From assembly GCF_004342725.1 (NCBI RefSeq), contig NZ_SMCP01000002.1, positions 62,001 to 126,000 on the forward strand: 64,000 bases of DNA. The letters run 5' to 3'. Source of the DNA: Testudinibacter aquarius (lineage in GTDB: Bacteria; Pseudomonadota; Gammaproteobacteria; Enterobacterales; Pasteurellaceae). Both the position numbers and the translations under genes were made by a program. Shown here one piece after another: positions 7,887-18,113 of the stretch (the first letter of the stretch is position 1; every line of letters starts with the position of its first letter). The notes under the pieces are model-generated. The model made no database searches. It had not been told where the DNA came from and saw only the letters and a program-made list of their open reading frames with translations.

Positions 7887-9698
7887 TTAAGCCAAAAACC
7901 GTCCGATAACCTGTCCACCAACCAGAATCCAAGTCATCAGTAACGAGGTGAAAAATACCCCCAGATACAGATAGCCGGTTTTGAGATAGCACCAATTATT
8001 GATCAACAATAATACGATGAATTGCGGAATAATTACCGCCAACATCATCATCCAACGCCCGCCAAATTGCGGCAGCCCGATGAGATCAAAACCGGGGCCG
8101 ATTTGCATAAAATTCGGTATAAAATGGAATAACCACAAGATACACAAGCCACCGACAGCGGCGAAGACCACTTTTAATGTCCAGATTACCAGGGTAGATA
8201 CCGCACTTTCCGCGAGCGGTTGTTTCATCTGTACGGTTAAAATCAAGCCGTTATAGATAAAAAAGAAGGCGAGAATCGGGAGCCAATACACCAGAAACAG
8301 ATTAAATCGCTCCGGGGTTAACGGTTTTAAAAACGGCCATAAAAATCGCAGTTCTGCGCCCCAATACCAATGGGCAAAACCGGCAAGCAGGTACAGCCAG
8401 CCGATTAAAACAGCACTCAACGCTAAAAATCGCAGGATAATATTAGCAGTAGATAATTTATGCTGCTGACTGAAAACCCCAAATTCTGCCAAGGAGAACG
8501 GCGGTGCGGATTTTTTCCAAGCAAGGAAAAAAATCAGATTTAACGCCGCGCTGACCGCAAACCAAGTAATAATACCGTTGCCCATTTCCAGCGGCATAAA
8601 AGCAAAATGAGCAGCAATCGGCTCATTGGCTCCACCCCATTGGGTCAACAGGGGATAAAGCACAAGCGTGGTCACGATATTAAGCATCGCAAAGCGCCAC
8701 CAGGTTTTGGGGCTGATCGCCGTTTTTGTAGTAACAGGCTGCGTAGCTGCACTAAAATACGACGTTTGAAGCAAAGCATTAGCAACAAACAGGCTGGAGA
8801 TAAGTGCAAAGAAGAGTGCAGACAATCCGGCGAACTCCTTATACCAGTAAGTTTGTTGCGCCGGATCGATCCAGTGGCTTTTATCGCCGTTTTGCAATGC
8901 CGTATTGAACCATTCGATCGCCCGCCGATTGCTCTCTTTGGCAATCATCACGCCCAAATGTGTGCCTTCAACCAGATCCGCCCGTCTTGCCGAACCGTCA
9001 GCAAAATTGCCGTAGGTATAGCCCCACTTCAACGTTTCGCTTTCAGGCAAAGAGAATGCCAATAACCGGGCTGGATGATGGACTAACTCTTTCACCGGAA
9101 AACTTCTTTCACGATAACCGCCAATCTCCTCATATAATCCCTGCGTCAACAGATAGTTATGGATTTCCGGATCACCGCCATTGCTGCTTAAGCCGTTGAC
9201 CGCTTTATGATCGGGATTGAGCTTAGCGACCCGAATCGCATTCAGTGCGCCGGTTGAATGACCAAAAATACCCAGCCTATCTTGGTCAACAAACGGCAGG
9301 GATTTTAAATATTGGTAGCCGTTGTTCGAGCCACTCATATTTTTATTGCTGGCAGGCAATGTGGTTGAGTAACCGTGCCCGAATTGATCGATCGCCAACA
9401 CAACAAAGCCCCGTTTTGCCAACTCTAACGCCCCAAAAGTGCTGGTTGCTTCTTTATCACTTTGATAGCCATGCAGTGCCAAAACACCCGGCGCCGGATT
9501 TTCAGCGGTTGCCGTGAGCGGGCGATAAAGCTTTGCCGTCATCGGCTGCATCTCTTCGGTCATAATCTGAAGTTGTCGCACATCGATACGACCAAAATCC
9601 CGATCGATCAATGACGCCAAATAGGCAAAAACCAGCGTCAATATCGCAAACAGGATTGCGCCTAAAAGCGAAGAGCGGCTGGCATTTCTATTTTTCAT
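7887..9698 (-). CDS. Membrane-anchored alpha/beta hydrolase with multi-spanning C-terminal domain
   Basis: The 603-residue protein starts with a membrane anchor (about residues 11-30). A hydrolase domain follows: LALHGYQSDKEA, nucleophile Ser148 in GHSTG, and EGTHLG as likely acid/His region near residue 250. From about residue 285 on it is a string of roughly seven hydrophobic segments. This two-part layout resembles uncharacterised dienelactone-hydrolase-like membrane proteins. The substrate is unknown. It is the last gene of a minus-strand cluster (11.8 to 7.9 kb) and converges on the MuiA-like gene. Confidence 0.75.
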   Translation of the reverse strand: MKNRNASRSSLLGAILFAILTLVFAYLASLIDRDFGRIDVRQLQIMTEEMQPMTAKLYRPLTATAENPAPGVLALHGYQSDKEATSTFGALELAKRGFVVLAIDQFGHGYSTTLPASNKNMSGSNNGYQYLKSLPFVDQDRLGIFGHSTGALNAIRVAKLNPDHKAVNGLSSNGGDPEIHNYLLTQGLYEEIGGYRERSFPVKELVHHPARLLAFSLPESETLKWGYTYGNFADGSARRADLVEGTHLGVMIAKESNRRAIEWFNTALQNGDKSHWIDPAQQTYWYKEFAGLSALFFALISSLFVANALLQTSYFSAATQPVTTKTAISPKTWWRFAMLNIVTTLVLYPLLTQWGGANEPIAAHFAFMPLEMGNGIITWFAVSAALNLIFFLAWKKSAPPFSLAEFGVFSQQHKLSTANIILRFLALSAVLIGWLYLLAGFAHWYWGAELRFLWPFLKPLTPERFNLFLVYWLPILAFFFIYNGLILTVQMKQPLAESAVSTLVIWTLKVVFAAVGGLCILWLFHFIPNFMQIGPGFDLIGLPQFGGRWMMMLAVIIPQFIVLLLINNWCYLKTGYLYLGVFFTSLLMTWILVGGQVIGRFLA

Positions 9699-9725
9699 AG
9701 GTTTCTCCCTAATTTAAGGCATAAG

Positions 9726-10403
9726 CTAAGTTGCGGTTTCAGCCAGCACCGTGACTTGGGCGCTATCGATCCCTTTGACCAGTAACGGCAGCGCAAAAAT
9801 GCGCTGCAACTGCGGTGCATCAAGTTCAGCCAATTTCATATCTTCTATAATGCAAATGAAGTTTTCACTGAACATACCGAGCATAATCTGGTGTGCTTTC
9901 ACACCATGCTCTGGATTGGCAGGAGAGGCGAGCGAGATAAAATCAAAGCCGAGCGCTTTCAGATTCGGGGCGTAGTCAATCAAATATTGGGCAGCATTGA
10001 TACTGACTGCACAACCTTGTGCAGCATATTGCTGCGGTTGTTCAAACCGCACTTTTTCCAAACCGGTACGGATCAGCAAGCAATCCGCTTGTTGAATTTG
10101 CAATAGAAAAGGGGCGAGATCCTCAACTTCAATTAGGCTGGCTTTTGCTTTTGGAATATCAAGCAGCAGCGGTTTCTGATAAATAAACTGTACCAACGGC
10201 AGCTCCGAAATGGTTTTTCCGTTCGGATTGAAATGATTCGGCGCATCAAAATGGGTGCCGAAATGGTTGAACAGATGGATTTTTGCACTGTTATACACCG
10301 CACCTTGTTGTGTGTCACTACACTTTTCGATACTCAGGGTCGGCTCTCCGGGAAAGCCGGGATCATTAATATCCAGCGGATAAGAAAGCAGTTGATATGG
10401 CAT
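9726..10403 (-). CDS. Cyclase-family metal-dependent hydrolase (kynurenine formamidase fold)
   Basis: The 225-residue protein carries the cyclase-family metal motif HxxxHxD at His47, His51 and Asp53 (HFGTHFDAPNHF). Members hydrolyse amides or lactones, for example N-formylkynurenine or isatin, with a divalent metal. There is no tryptophan-catabolism context here, so the substrate is open. It follows the frameshifted hydrolase by 3 bp and precedes the membrane hydrolase by 27 bp, which indicates one operon. Confidence 0.8.
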   Translation of the reverse strand: MPYQLLSYPLDINDPGFPGEPTLSIEKCSDTQQGAVYNSAKIHLFNHFGTHFDAPNHFNPNGKTISELPLVQFIYQKPLLLDIPKAKASLIEVEDLAPFLLQIQQADCLLIRTGLEKVRFEQPQQYAAQGCAVSINAAQYLIDYAPNLKALGFDFISLASPANPEHGVKAHQIMLGMFSENFICIIEDMKLAELDAPQLQRIFALPLLVKGIDSAQVTVLAETAT

Positions 10404-10406
10404 AAA

Positions 10407-11779
10407 TTACTCCTTTGTTTGATTGAGAGTACGGGTTTGTTGAAGCAACCAACGCTGTGCAGCCGGGCTATTGAATACGGCATCCCAAGTGTTGTGGGGA
10501 TTGTTATTGACAATGCCGTTATCCCCCGCCTGCTCAAAACTGAATTCTGTGTATCTTACGGCGGGATTTTTCAGTTGCTGGCTGAGGATTTGGTAATTAA
10601 TTCGCGAACCGGCAACCGGCGAAACTTTGTCTTCTTTGCTGTGGAAAAACCAAATCGGCATATTGGCAAGTGAGGCTAAATTTTCTTGGCTTGCGTTGCC
10701 GTCAATCCATTCCACGGAATAGGCTTCCCGTCCGCCCATTAATAATGCGGCGGCAAAAAAGTGCGGTCTGTCCAGCAGCAAATAAAGCGCACCTTCGGCA
10801 CCACGCGATAAACCGACCAGATAAATCCGCGCCGGATCAATCTGTGGATGTTGTTGCAGCGTTTTATCGATCATTGCCAGCAACAACGCTCTACGGTTTT
10901 CTGTCTGCCAATGAATGCCGCCACGCTGGCATATTGTGGCGCAAGCACAAAGCCTTCTTCATATTGCAAAGTTGAAATTGCACCTTGGCTGGAGAGTAAT
11001 TGCGCGACATTATCCTGCCCCAACTGCCCGGAACCATGCAGGAAAATGGTCAGTGGATACTGTTGCGCCACCGCATTTTGATGCTTGGTATTATCAGCGG
11101 TAAAGTGCGGTTTATACAATTGATAATGCAATATGTTTTTGGGATCGTTTAGAGAAACTTGATCCGCTGCAAATTGATCAAACCACAGATTATGCCTATT
11201 CTTCGCCTCTGCCGTTACACTAATATTTTGCGGCGCAACGGTTTTACCGTTGCTTAATTTCAGCAGCCCTTGTTGGGTCACATGGTATTGCAAGCGCTGT
11301 TGATAAAATTCTGGTACGCGGTTGCTTTGCACGATGTCTCGCTGAATAATTTCACCTTGCTCATTTTTGGCACGAAACGACATCGGCTCACTATTTTCGG
11401 TTCTCAATGAATACACATCAGCATTAGTATCCTCTTTATTCAGTTCCAAAATCAGGTAGTTACCTGATTTCGCTTGTGGAGATAAAGTCGGTTTATCCAT
11501 GCCGTAGCTTCGGAGAATTTGGCGCTCGCCTTGTGATTTTCCGTCCAACACCACTTCAATTTGATAACGCGTTTCCACTCCTTCGCCATTGAATAACTCA
11601 TCCTCATATTCCAAAGCGAGCGCCGAGACTTTTTGTCCTTTGGCGGTTAATTCAGTGATCAGTTTGGCACTGATAATTTTTGATGATTCCGGTTCGTCGG
11701 GAATGGTGACGACATCATTGGCCAACAGCTGCGGGGATAAGGCTAAAGAAAACAACACAGCAAAATAGGATTTAAACAT
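10407..11779 (-). pseudogene. Secreted alpha/beta hydrolase split by a single-base frameshift
   Basis: Two overlapping reading frames together make one about 450-residue hydrolase. The upstream frame (11779-10871) has a signal peptide (MFKSYFAVLFSLALSPQLLA), a beta-rich domain and the oxyanion region FLHGSGQLGQDN, then runs into unrelated residues and a stop (VERCCWQ). The downstream frame (from 10886) continues the domain with LLAMIDKTLQQHPQIDPARI, the nucleophile motif GLSRGAEG and the rest of the fold. Loss of one base near 10,880-10,890 explains it; no homopolymer is there. It may be a true mutation or a sequencing error. Confidence 0.82.
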
Positions 11780-11843
11780 AATCGTGTCCTTTTGTTTGAG
11801 AACTTTTTGCAGGAATTTGTGTTTGAAAAAATTTTGGTTGAAA

Positions 11844-11867
11844 AGGGCAATGCGATTCCATTGCCCT
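11844..11867 (-). terminator. Terminator of the tetronate operon
   Basis: A 9-bp stem AGGGCAATG / CATTGCCCT with 6-nt loop lies just past the permease stop. Read on the minus strand it is followed by TTTTCAA. It separates the operon from the frameshifted hydrolase gene downstream. Confidence 0.6.
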
Positions 11868-11878
11868 GTAGGAGAAAA

Positions 11879-13351
11879 TTAAAGCTTTTTATTTTGTAAC
11901 TGGACGTAGAGTAAAATAGCAGCAAGCACGCCCAACGGGAACACTAGGTCAAATACTGAACCGTCTTGTCCCCAAACCAAGTTGGACAAAATCACAACTG
12001 TTCCGCCGATTGCCCAAGCGATTGTGGTTGGAATCGACCAAACAATCATCTGTTTTTTCACATCGTTGATGCCCATCATACGATTGACCACCCAGAACAA
12101 ACTGTCGTTAAAGTAACCGAAGAACAAAGAGCCCATAGTGGCCGCTTGTGCGGCAAGCAACATATTAACCCCTGGTATTTCAGCTAAAATCGGCGCTGAA
12201 ATTGAGGCTGCGGTAATCATGGCGACCGTACCTGAACCTTGAATAAAACGGACTAGGGTTGAAACAATAAACGGAATCAGAATCGGCGAAATCGGTAAAT
12301 TAGCCACTTGTTCCGCTAATTGTTGACCGGCGCCACTATCGCGTAATACCGCACCTAATGCGCCACCGGCGCCGGTAACCAGTAAAATGATCCCAGCGGT
12401 TTTCACCCCTTCTTCCAAGTGAAGTGCGGTGGTGTGTTTATCGGCATTGGGTAATAGCGCATAGATTGAGACCAATACACTCAATGCCAAGGCGATAATC
12501 GGACTCCCGACAAAGGCGATAATTTGGTAAATGGTCGAATCTAAAATCCAAGCAAATTGCTCCTGTTTTGCGATTAAATCAACGATCGCTTTAATAAAAA
12601 TCAATGCAATAGGCAACACAATAGGCAACATAGAAATACCCAAGCCCGGCAGATTTTTCTTCTCTCTGCTTTCGATATAGCTGTCGTATTTTTCTTTCAA
12701 TTCCTCATCAGTAAAAACTTGTTGATTAAAATCAGGATATTTTTTATCTAACCATTTAGCATAAAGTACAATACCGATGACCGCAGGAACTGCAAAAACC
12801 ATACCAACCAATAACATTGCACCAATATCAACGCCAAACAATCCGGCAACCCCTAACGGCCCCGGCGTTGGTGGTACGGTATGGTGGGTAACTACCAAAC
12901 CGCCTGCCAAGGCAACCCCAAGCGTCAACAGTGAACGTTTACCGTTTTTTGCCAACGCTTTGGCAACTGGGTATAAAATAACAAAAGCAGAATCGACAAA
13001 AATCGGAATACTCACCACATAACCCGTGATTGCCAGCGCCCACTCTTCTTTTTTCTTGCCTAAAAATTTGATAAAGCTGTATGCCATTTTTTCAGCAGCA
13101 CCAGACACTTCCAAAATGCTGCCCATCATCACCCCGAGACCAATTACAATCCCAATACTGCCAAGCGTTCCTCCAAATCCTTTGGAAATTACCGCCAGCG
13201 TTTCGGTGGCATTTAATCCGCCGACAATCCCGGCAATAGCCGATGCAATCAGCATCGCGATAAAAGCATGAACACGAGTTTTTAACACTAAATAAACCAG
13301 TACAGCAACGGCAACAATAAGACCAATAATGGGAATCGGTAATCCAAACAT
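11879..13351 (-). CDS. GntP-family sugar-acid permease, tetronate operon
   Basis: A 490-residue transporter with about 12 to 14 hydrophobic segments and the GntP-family start (GLPIPIIGLIVAVAVLVYLVLKTRVHAFIAMLIAS). GntP permeases import gluconate and related aldonates by proton symport. Being the last gene of an erythronate/threonate operon, it most likely imports these four-carbon acids. It starts 11 bp after denD. Its family is certain; its substrate is inferred from context and from the same arrangement in Haemophilus influenzae. Confidence 0.88.
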   Translation of the reverse strand: MFGLPIPIIGLIVAVAVLVYLVLKTRVHAFIAMLIASAIAGIVGGLNATETLAVISKGFGGTLGSIGIVIGLGVMMGSILEVSGAAEKMAYSFIKFLGKKKEEWALAITGYVVSIPIFVDSAFVILYPVAKALAKNGKRSLLTLGVALAGGLVVTHHTVPPTPGPLGVAGLFGVDIGAMLLVGMVFAVPAVIGIVLYAKWLDKKYPDFNQQVFTDEELKEKYDSYIESREKKNLPGLGISMLPIVLPIALIFIKAIVDLIAKQEQFAWILDSTIYQIIAFVGSPIIALALSVLVSIYALLPNADKHTTALHLEEGVKTAGIILLVTGAGGALGAVLRDSGAGQQLAEQVANLPISPILIPFIVSTLVRFIQGSGTVAMITAASISAPILAEIPGVNMLLAAQAATMGSLFFGYFNDSLFWVVNRMMGINDVKKQMIVWSIPTTIAWAIGGTVVILSNLVWGQDGSVFDLVFPLGVLAAILLYVQLQNKKL

Positions 13352-13362
13352 AGGGTTATCTC

Positions 13363-14310
13363 CTATAAATCGTGCTGAATAAATTGATTGATAACATCAG
13401 TAAAGTTGTTATCGACATAAAAGCCTAGTTTTGCCGCTTGGCTGCAATCAATACGAGCAGGCCAACTAGCGACAATATCATTAATTTTTTTATCGAATTG
13501 GAACTCAATTTTTTCTAAAACAGCCTCTCCTTTAATCGTAGCAAGATCGTGTAACATAGATTCAACGCTGACAGTAAAGCCCGGTAGGTTAATGACATGC
13601 CAATCTCGTGAGGTCAATGACGGTAGTGTCAGCGCATGGATAAAGTTGCGGATTACAGTATTCGGACTGGAGATCCACAGCAGTAATTCTTTTGCTACCG
13701 GACAAACGGACTGTTCGCCATTCAGCGGTTCACGAATAATCCCGCTGACAAAAGAGGAGGCTGCTTTGTTCGGTTTGCCCGGACGGATACAAATTGTTGG
13801 CAAGCGTACTGCGATCCCATCAACAAAACCCTTACGGCTGTAATCGTTAATTAACAGTTCGCACATCGATTTTTGCGTGCCGTAAGTGGATTGTGGGGTT
13901 ACCGCTGTGCTGTTGCTGATCACCTCAGGTAAATCACCACCATAAACCGCTAAGGAGCTGGAGAAGATAAAGCGGGTTTTCGGATTAGCTCTACGGCATG
14001 CCTCCAACAGATTTTTGGTCGCTAAGAAATTGATTTCATAGCCTAAATCAGGATCCTCTTCGGCATGGCTGCTGACAATCGCTGCTAAGTGAAAAACCGC
14101 ACTTGTGTCTTTGCTAATCACTTCGTTTAAGCCGTCAGGATGGCGCAAATCCATTTTAATACTGCGAACGCGACTGTCATTATTCGGAATAACAGGCTCA
14201 TTCACATCAACCAAAATCAACTCCTGAATATTAATATCACGTTGTTGTAATAGCGTTTTGGCTAGGCGCTGCCCTAGAAAACCTTGACCACCGGTAATAA
14301 CTATTTTCAT
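13363..14310 (-). CDS. denD: D-erythronate dehydrogenase (NAD-dependent epimerase family)
   Basis: A 315-residue extended short-chain dehydrogenase. The Rossmann motif GGQGFLG is at residues 7-13. The active site shows SSSLAVYGG and the YxxxK pair in STYGTQKSMCELL. In characterised tetronate pathways DenD oxidises D-erythronate at C2 to the 2-oxo acid, which OtnI isomerises. It sits between otnI (20-bp gap) and the permease. An NAD-dependent epimerase would look similar; the operon context supports DenD. Confidence 0.85.
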   Translation of the reverse strand: MKIVITGGQGFLGQRLAKTLLQQRDINIQELILVDVNEPVIPNNDSRVRSIKMDLRHPDGLNEVISKDTSAVFHLAAIVSSHAEEDPDLGYEINFLATKNLLEACRRANPKTRFIFSSSLAVYGGDLPEVISNSTAVTPQSTYGTQKSMCELLINDYSRKGFVDGIAVRLPTICIRPGKPNKAASSFVSGIIREPLNGEQSVCPVAKELLLWISSPNTVIRNFIHALTLPSLTSRDWHVINLPGFTVSVESMLHDLATIKGEAVLEKIEFQFDKKINDIVASWPARIDCSQAAKLGFYVDNNFTDVINQFIQHDL

Positions 14311-14330
14311 ATTGGTATCCTCGTTTTGAA

Positions 14331-15107
14331 TTATTTATACTGCTCAAACCATTTCAAGCCGTCTTCAGTATTACCTCTTGGGTTATATTCGCAACCGACC
14401 CAGCCGTCGTAGCCGATTTCGTCTAGTTTGGCGAAGATATGTTGGTAGTTGATTTCGCCCTCGTCAGGCTCATGGCGATCGGGCACGGAAGCGATTTGCA
14501 CATGGGCGAATTTGCCTTTTAAGGCGTCGGTTAGTCGGGATAAATTGCCATCGACATTTTGGGCGTGGAAATAGTCCAACTGCACGAACACATTGTCACG
14601 ATCGATTAAATCCACCAGTTCCAGCGTTTGGAATTGGCTGGCAGTCAGGTAGTTCGGTTTGACTTGCGGGCTGAGCGCCTCCAACAAAATCTTGATGCCG
14701 TGCGGTTTGAATTTGTCAGCGGCATAGCGCACGTTGTCGATAAAGGTTTGTTTGTATTTGGCATAATTTTCGCCCGGTGGCACGACGCCGGACATGATAT
14801 GCACATTCGGACAATTAAGCGCCAGCGCATACTCCAATGCCAAATCAATATCACGCTGGCTGTCGGCTTCGCGTCCCGGAATGGCAGACACGCCCCACTC
14901 ACCGGCTTGCACATTGCCCGGCGCCGTGTTGAACAGCACTTGTTGCAAGCCGTTTTGTTGCAGTTTGACTTTTAACTGCTCTTTCGGATAATCATAGGGG
15001 AAAAGGTATTCCACATACTTGAAACCGGCTTTTGCCGCCGCTTCGAAACGATCGAGAAACGGCAGTTCGGTAAACATCATGGATAAATTAGCAGCAAACT
15101 TAGGCAT
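14331..15107 (-). CDS. otnI: 2-oxo-tetronate isomerase (Hyi family)
   Basis: The 258-residue TIM-barrel protein resembles hydroxypyruvate isomerase ([34 protein letters not shown]). Metal-site residues are visible in LLEALSP, LDYFHAQ and [12 protein letters not shown]. In tetronate catabolism it converts 2-oxo-tetronate to 3-oxo-tetronate for phosphorylation by OtnK. It starts 1 bp from otnC, so the two are tightly coupled. Confidence 0.88.
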   Translation of the reverse strand: MPKFAANLSMMFTELPFLDRFEAAAKAGFKYVEYLFPYDYPKEQLKVKLQQNGLQQVLFNTAPGNVQAGEWGVSAIPGREADSQRDIDLALEYALALNCPNVHIMSGVVPPGENYAKYKQTFIDNVRYAADKFKPHGIKILLEALSPQVKPNYLTASQFQTLELVDLIDRDNVFVQLDYFHAQNVDGNLSRLTDALKGKFAHVQIASVPDRHEPDEGEINYQHIFAKLDEIGYDGWVGCEYNPRGNTEDGLKWFEQYK

Positions 15108-15108
15108 C

Positions 15109-15741
15109 TTATTTTCCTCTGTTTTTCAAATCATTGACTTCGTCATCGGTGAGATAACGCACATTTTGTCCTTTTAACAAGAACATCAGTTTCGCGGTTT
15201 CTTCCAGTTCTTCAGTGTTATCCACCGCATCGAATAAATCGCTGCCACACACCACCACGCCGTGGTTGGCAAGCAAAAAGGCTTTGCCGTCCAGCGCCCG
15301 TTCGCTCAATTCACGGGCAATCTCCGGCGAGCCGGGGCGATAATAAGGAATTACCGGCAATTTGCCGACCCGCATCACATAGTAGGGCGTGAAAGCGTTG
15401 ATGGCATTGCTTGGATCCAGATTGTCCAGGCAGGAAAGTGCGGTCAGATAAGTGGAGTGCAGATGCACAATGGCGTTGCACGCTGGGTTGCGTTGGTACA
15501 TCGCCAAATGGAACACTGATTCTTTTGACGGTTTTTTGCCTTCCAGCAAGTTGCCGTCGCTATCCAACACCGACAAATCTTCCGCCTTCAAGCGCCCCAA
15601 CGACGAACCGGTCGGGGTCACCAAAAAGCGGTTGCCGCTCAGACGCAGCGAAATATTGCCGGCACCGCCGACGCTATAACCACGTTCAAACAATGAACGA
15701 GCTAAGTTGACCAGATCGATTTTTTGTTGCTGTTCACTCAT
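15109..15741 (-). CDS. otnC: 3-oxo-tetronate 4-phosphate decarboxylase (class II aldolase fold)
   Basis: A 210-residue class II aldolase/adducin-fold enzyme. The zinc ligands are seen in HLHSTY and in LANHGVVV, and the glycine-rich start [14 protein letters not shown] is typical. In this pathway it decarboxylates 3-oxo-tetronate 4-phosphate to dihydroxyacetone phosphate plus CO2, linking the operon to glycolysis. It overlaps otnK by 4 bp (ATGA). Confidence 0.88.
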   Translation of the reverse strand: MSEQQQKIDLVNLARSLFERGYSVGGAGNISLRLSGNRFLVTPTGSSLGRLKAEDLSVLDSDGNLLEGKKPSKESVFHLAMYQRNPACNAIVHLHSTYLTALSCLDNLDPSNAINAFTPYYVMRVGKLPVIPYYRPGSPEIARELSERALDGKAFLLANHGVVVCGSDLFDAVDNTEELEETAKLMFLLKGQNVRYLTDDEVNDLKNRGK

Positions 15742-16988
15742 ACAAACATCTCCTGTGCATCGCTAAAGAACGACTCTTTGCCGAAGTTGCCGGATTTGAG
15801 TGCTAAAAAAGTCGCTTCATCGAGGGCTTTCAGCCACGGCACGCCCGGTGCAATTTGCTTGCCGATTTGGAAGCCGTCAAAACCTAATTTCTGCACCACA
15901 ATGCTGGAGGTTTCTCCCCCGGCAGTGATGAAGTTTTTCACACCGTACTGCTTTAATTTTTGAGCTAATTCGGCGAAAGTTTGCTCAATTGCATGGCTGG
16001 CGGTCTCGCCGCCGAATTCGGCTTGAATCGCTTGCAACTGCGCCGGCGCAACCGTGGCATAGACTATCGGTGCAAATTCACCGTTCAGATTTTCAATCAC
16101 CCATTGATACAGCTCTTCGGCATAATTCGGATTATTCAGGCTCTGCTCGACTTCCAATAATTTATGCGCGGCTTTGGTTTTATAGGCTTCCACTTGCTTG
16201 TTGGTCATCACTGAGCAAGAACCTGAGAGAATCACACTTTTGGCTTTGTTGGGTAAAAGTGCGGTTTTTGCAGCCTGTGCCGTGTTGTTTTTATTTTTGT
16301 ACGCCGCCATATACGCCGCTAAACCGGAACCACCGGTCACCAGTTTGAAATCGTCAATGGCTTCAGCCAAGACCGCTAGTTGTGAATTATCCACCGCATC
16401 AACCACCGCATAGCGGTAGCCCTGTTGTTTTAATTGCTCAAAACAGCGTTTGACATGATCGGCGCCTTGAATCACATCAGAATACGCCACCAAACCGGTT
16501 TTACCGCGCGCTTGCGCGTCCATCAGACGCATCAGATTGGCATCTTTCATCGGTGTAATCGGGTGGTTTTGCATCCCCGATTCGTTGAGTAACGTTTGAC
16601 CGACAAACAGATAGCCGTTGAAAATGGTTCTGCCGTTAATCGGCAATGCCGGGGTGATCACCGTGAAATCATCGTTGAGCTGATCCAACAGTGCATCGGT
16701 CACCGGACCGATGTTGCCGCTGGCGGTGCTGTCGAAAGTGGAACAATATTTAAAATAGAACTGGTTGCAACCGCTCTTTTGTAACCACGCCAAAGCTTGC
16801 AGCGACTGCTGCACCGCTTCCTCGACCGGATTAGAACGGGATTTTAAACTGATTACCACGGCCTCGACCGGCTCTTGCAACTGGCGTTTCGGCACACCGT
16901 TCATCTGCACGGTGCGCAAGCCGTTTTCAACCAAAAAACTGGCAATATCACTCGCCCCGGTAAAATCATCTGCAATAACACCCAACAT
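15738..16988 (-). CDS. otnK: 3-oxo-tetronate kinase (four-carbon acid sugar kinase)
   Basis: The 416-residue protein has the four-carbon acid sugar kinase start (LGVIADDFTGASDIASFLVENG) for substrate binding. The C-terminal nucleotide-binding domain carries TAGGETSSIVVQKLG. It phosphorylates 3-oxo-tetronate at O4 with ATP. The N-terminal DDFTGA motif and the length are typical of the DUF1537 kinases. It sits 2 bp after ltnD and overlaps otnC. Confidence 0.9.
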   Translation of the reverse strand: MLGVIADDFTGASDIASFLVENGLRTVQMNGVPKRQLQEPVEAVVISLKSRSNPVEEAVQQSLQALAWLQKSGCNQFYFKYCSTFDSTASGNIGPVTDALLDQLNDDFTVITPALPINGRTIFNGYLFVGQTLLNESGMQNHPITPMKDANLMRLMDAQARGKTGLVAYSDVIQGADHVKRCFEQLKQQGYRYAVVDAVDNSQLAVLAEAIDDFKLVTGGSGLAAYMAAYKNKNNTAQAAKTALLPNKAKSVILSGSCSVMTNKQVEAYKTKAAHKLLEVEQSLNNPNYAEELYQWVIENLNGEFAPIVYATVAPAQLQAIQAEFGGETASHAIEQTFAELAQKLKQYGVKNFITAGGETSSIVVQKLGFDGFQIGKQIAPGVPWLKALDEATFLALKSGNFGKESFFSDAQEMFV

Positions 16989-16990
16989 GA

Positions 16991-17890
16991 TTATTTCTCC
17001 TCTTTTTGTGGCAAGGTAATACCGTCGAAAATTTTGATCACGGCGCTGTCGTCTTCTTTGCCGTAACCGGCGTTACTGGCAGAGGTGAACATATTAAATG
17101 CGGTGCTGGCGAGAGGGAGCGGGAAACGCAATGATTTAGCGGTATCAGTGACTAAGCCCAAATCTTTGACGAAGATATCGACCTGAGACAACGGTGTATA
17201 GTCGCCGTCCACCACATGTTTCATGCGGTTTTCAAACATCCACGAATTGCCTGCAGCATTGGTCACCACGTCATACATCAAATCCAACGGAATGCCGGCA
17301 CGGGCAGCCAGCGCCATCGCTTCCGCACCGGCAGCAATATGCACGCCGGCAAGCAATTGGTGAATGATTTTTACTGTTGCACCCAAGCCGATTTCGCTGC
17401 CGATGTTGTACACTTTGCCTGCGACCGCACTTAGCACCGGTTGCAGCTTTTCAAAGGCTTCGCTCGAACCCGACGCCATCACCGTCATTTCACCCTGTGC
17501 CGCTTTGGCTGCACCGCCGGAGACCGGTGCATCCAGCATAATTAAGCCTAGCGCTGTTAATTTTTGTGAAATTTCTTTGGCATCTTGTGCGGATATGGTG
17601 GAGGAAACCATCACCGCCGTACCCGCTTTTAATTTGGCTGCCAGTCCGCTTTCGCCGAATAAGATCCCTTTAACTTGGGCGGCATTGACCACCAACAGCA
17701 GCACGGCATCCAGTTTCTCGGCAAAACCATCGGCATTCATTGCCACTTCTTTTGCCCCGGCTTGTTTCAATTTATCTAATAAAACAGGATTTAAATCAAT
17801 CCCATAAGTATCAAGCTTAGCGTTAACACAAGAAAGTGCCGCGCCCATACCCATTGCGCCGAGACCTACGACTGCGACTGAATAGCTCAT
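16991..17890 (-). CDS. ltnD: L-threonate dehydrogenase
   Basis: A 299-residue beta-hydroxyacid dehydrogenase. The N-terminal NAD site is GLGAMGMG, the substrate motif DAPVSGGAAKAAQG is near residue 120, and the catalytic lysine lies in KIIHQLLAG near residue 170. LtnD oxidises L-threonate at C2 to the same kind of 2-oxo acid that DenD makes from D-erythronate. It is the first gene of the minus-strand operon, so the promoter is in the 223-bp gap shared with the divergent regulator. Confidence 0.88.
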   Translation of the reverse strand: MSYSVAVVGLGAMGMGAALSCVNAKLDTYGIDLNPVLLDKLKQAGAKEVAMNADGFAEKLDAVLLLVVNAAQVKGILFGESGLAAKLKAGTAVMVSSTISAQDAKEISQKLTALGLIMLDAPVSGGAAKAAQGEMTVMASGSSEAFEKLQPVLSAVAGKVYNIGSEIGLGATVKIIHQLLAGVHIAAGAEAMALAARAGIPLDLMYDVVTNAAGNSWMFENRMKHVVDGDYTPLSQVDIFVKDLGLVTDTAKSLRFPLPLASTAFNMFTSASNAGYGKEDDSAVIKIFDGITLPQKEEK

Positions 17891-17993
17891 AAAAAATCTC
17901 CATTTAGGTTTAACATTAAATTACTTTTATCTGTATTATCTCGCTGCATAATGCCTGAACTAAAAAGATAAAACTGAGAGTAAGATCACAAAT

Positions 17994-18097
17994 ATTCACA
18001 ATTTATGTTATTTATTGTTAATTTTATCGCTGTTTAAAATCAATATTTGAGTTCTTTACTCATAAAGTGTTATTATTTCACTAAAATTCACAATAAA
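17994..18097. promoter_or_regulatory. Divergent control region with repeated ATTCACAAT boxes
   Basis: The AT-rich gap between ltnD (minus) and the DeoR-type gene (plus) holds two direct ATTCACAAT-type boxes (17994-18005 and 18086-18095). It also holds an inverted 8-mer pair, TTTATTGT (18011-18018) and ACAATAAA (18090-18097). The spacing suits a DeoR-family repressor controlling both promoters. The operator role is inferred only. Confidence 0.45.
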
Positions 18098-18113
18098 TTT
18101 AAGGAATTAGCCC

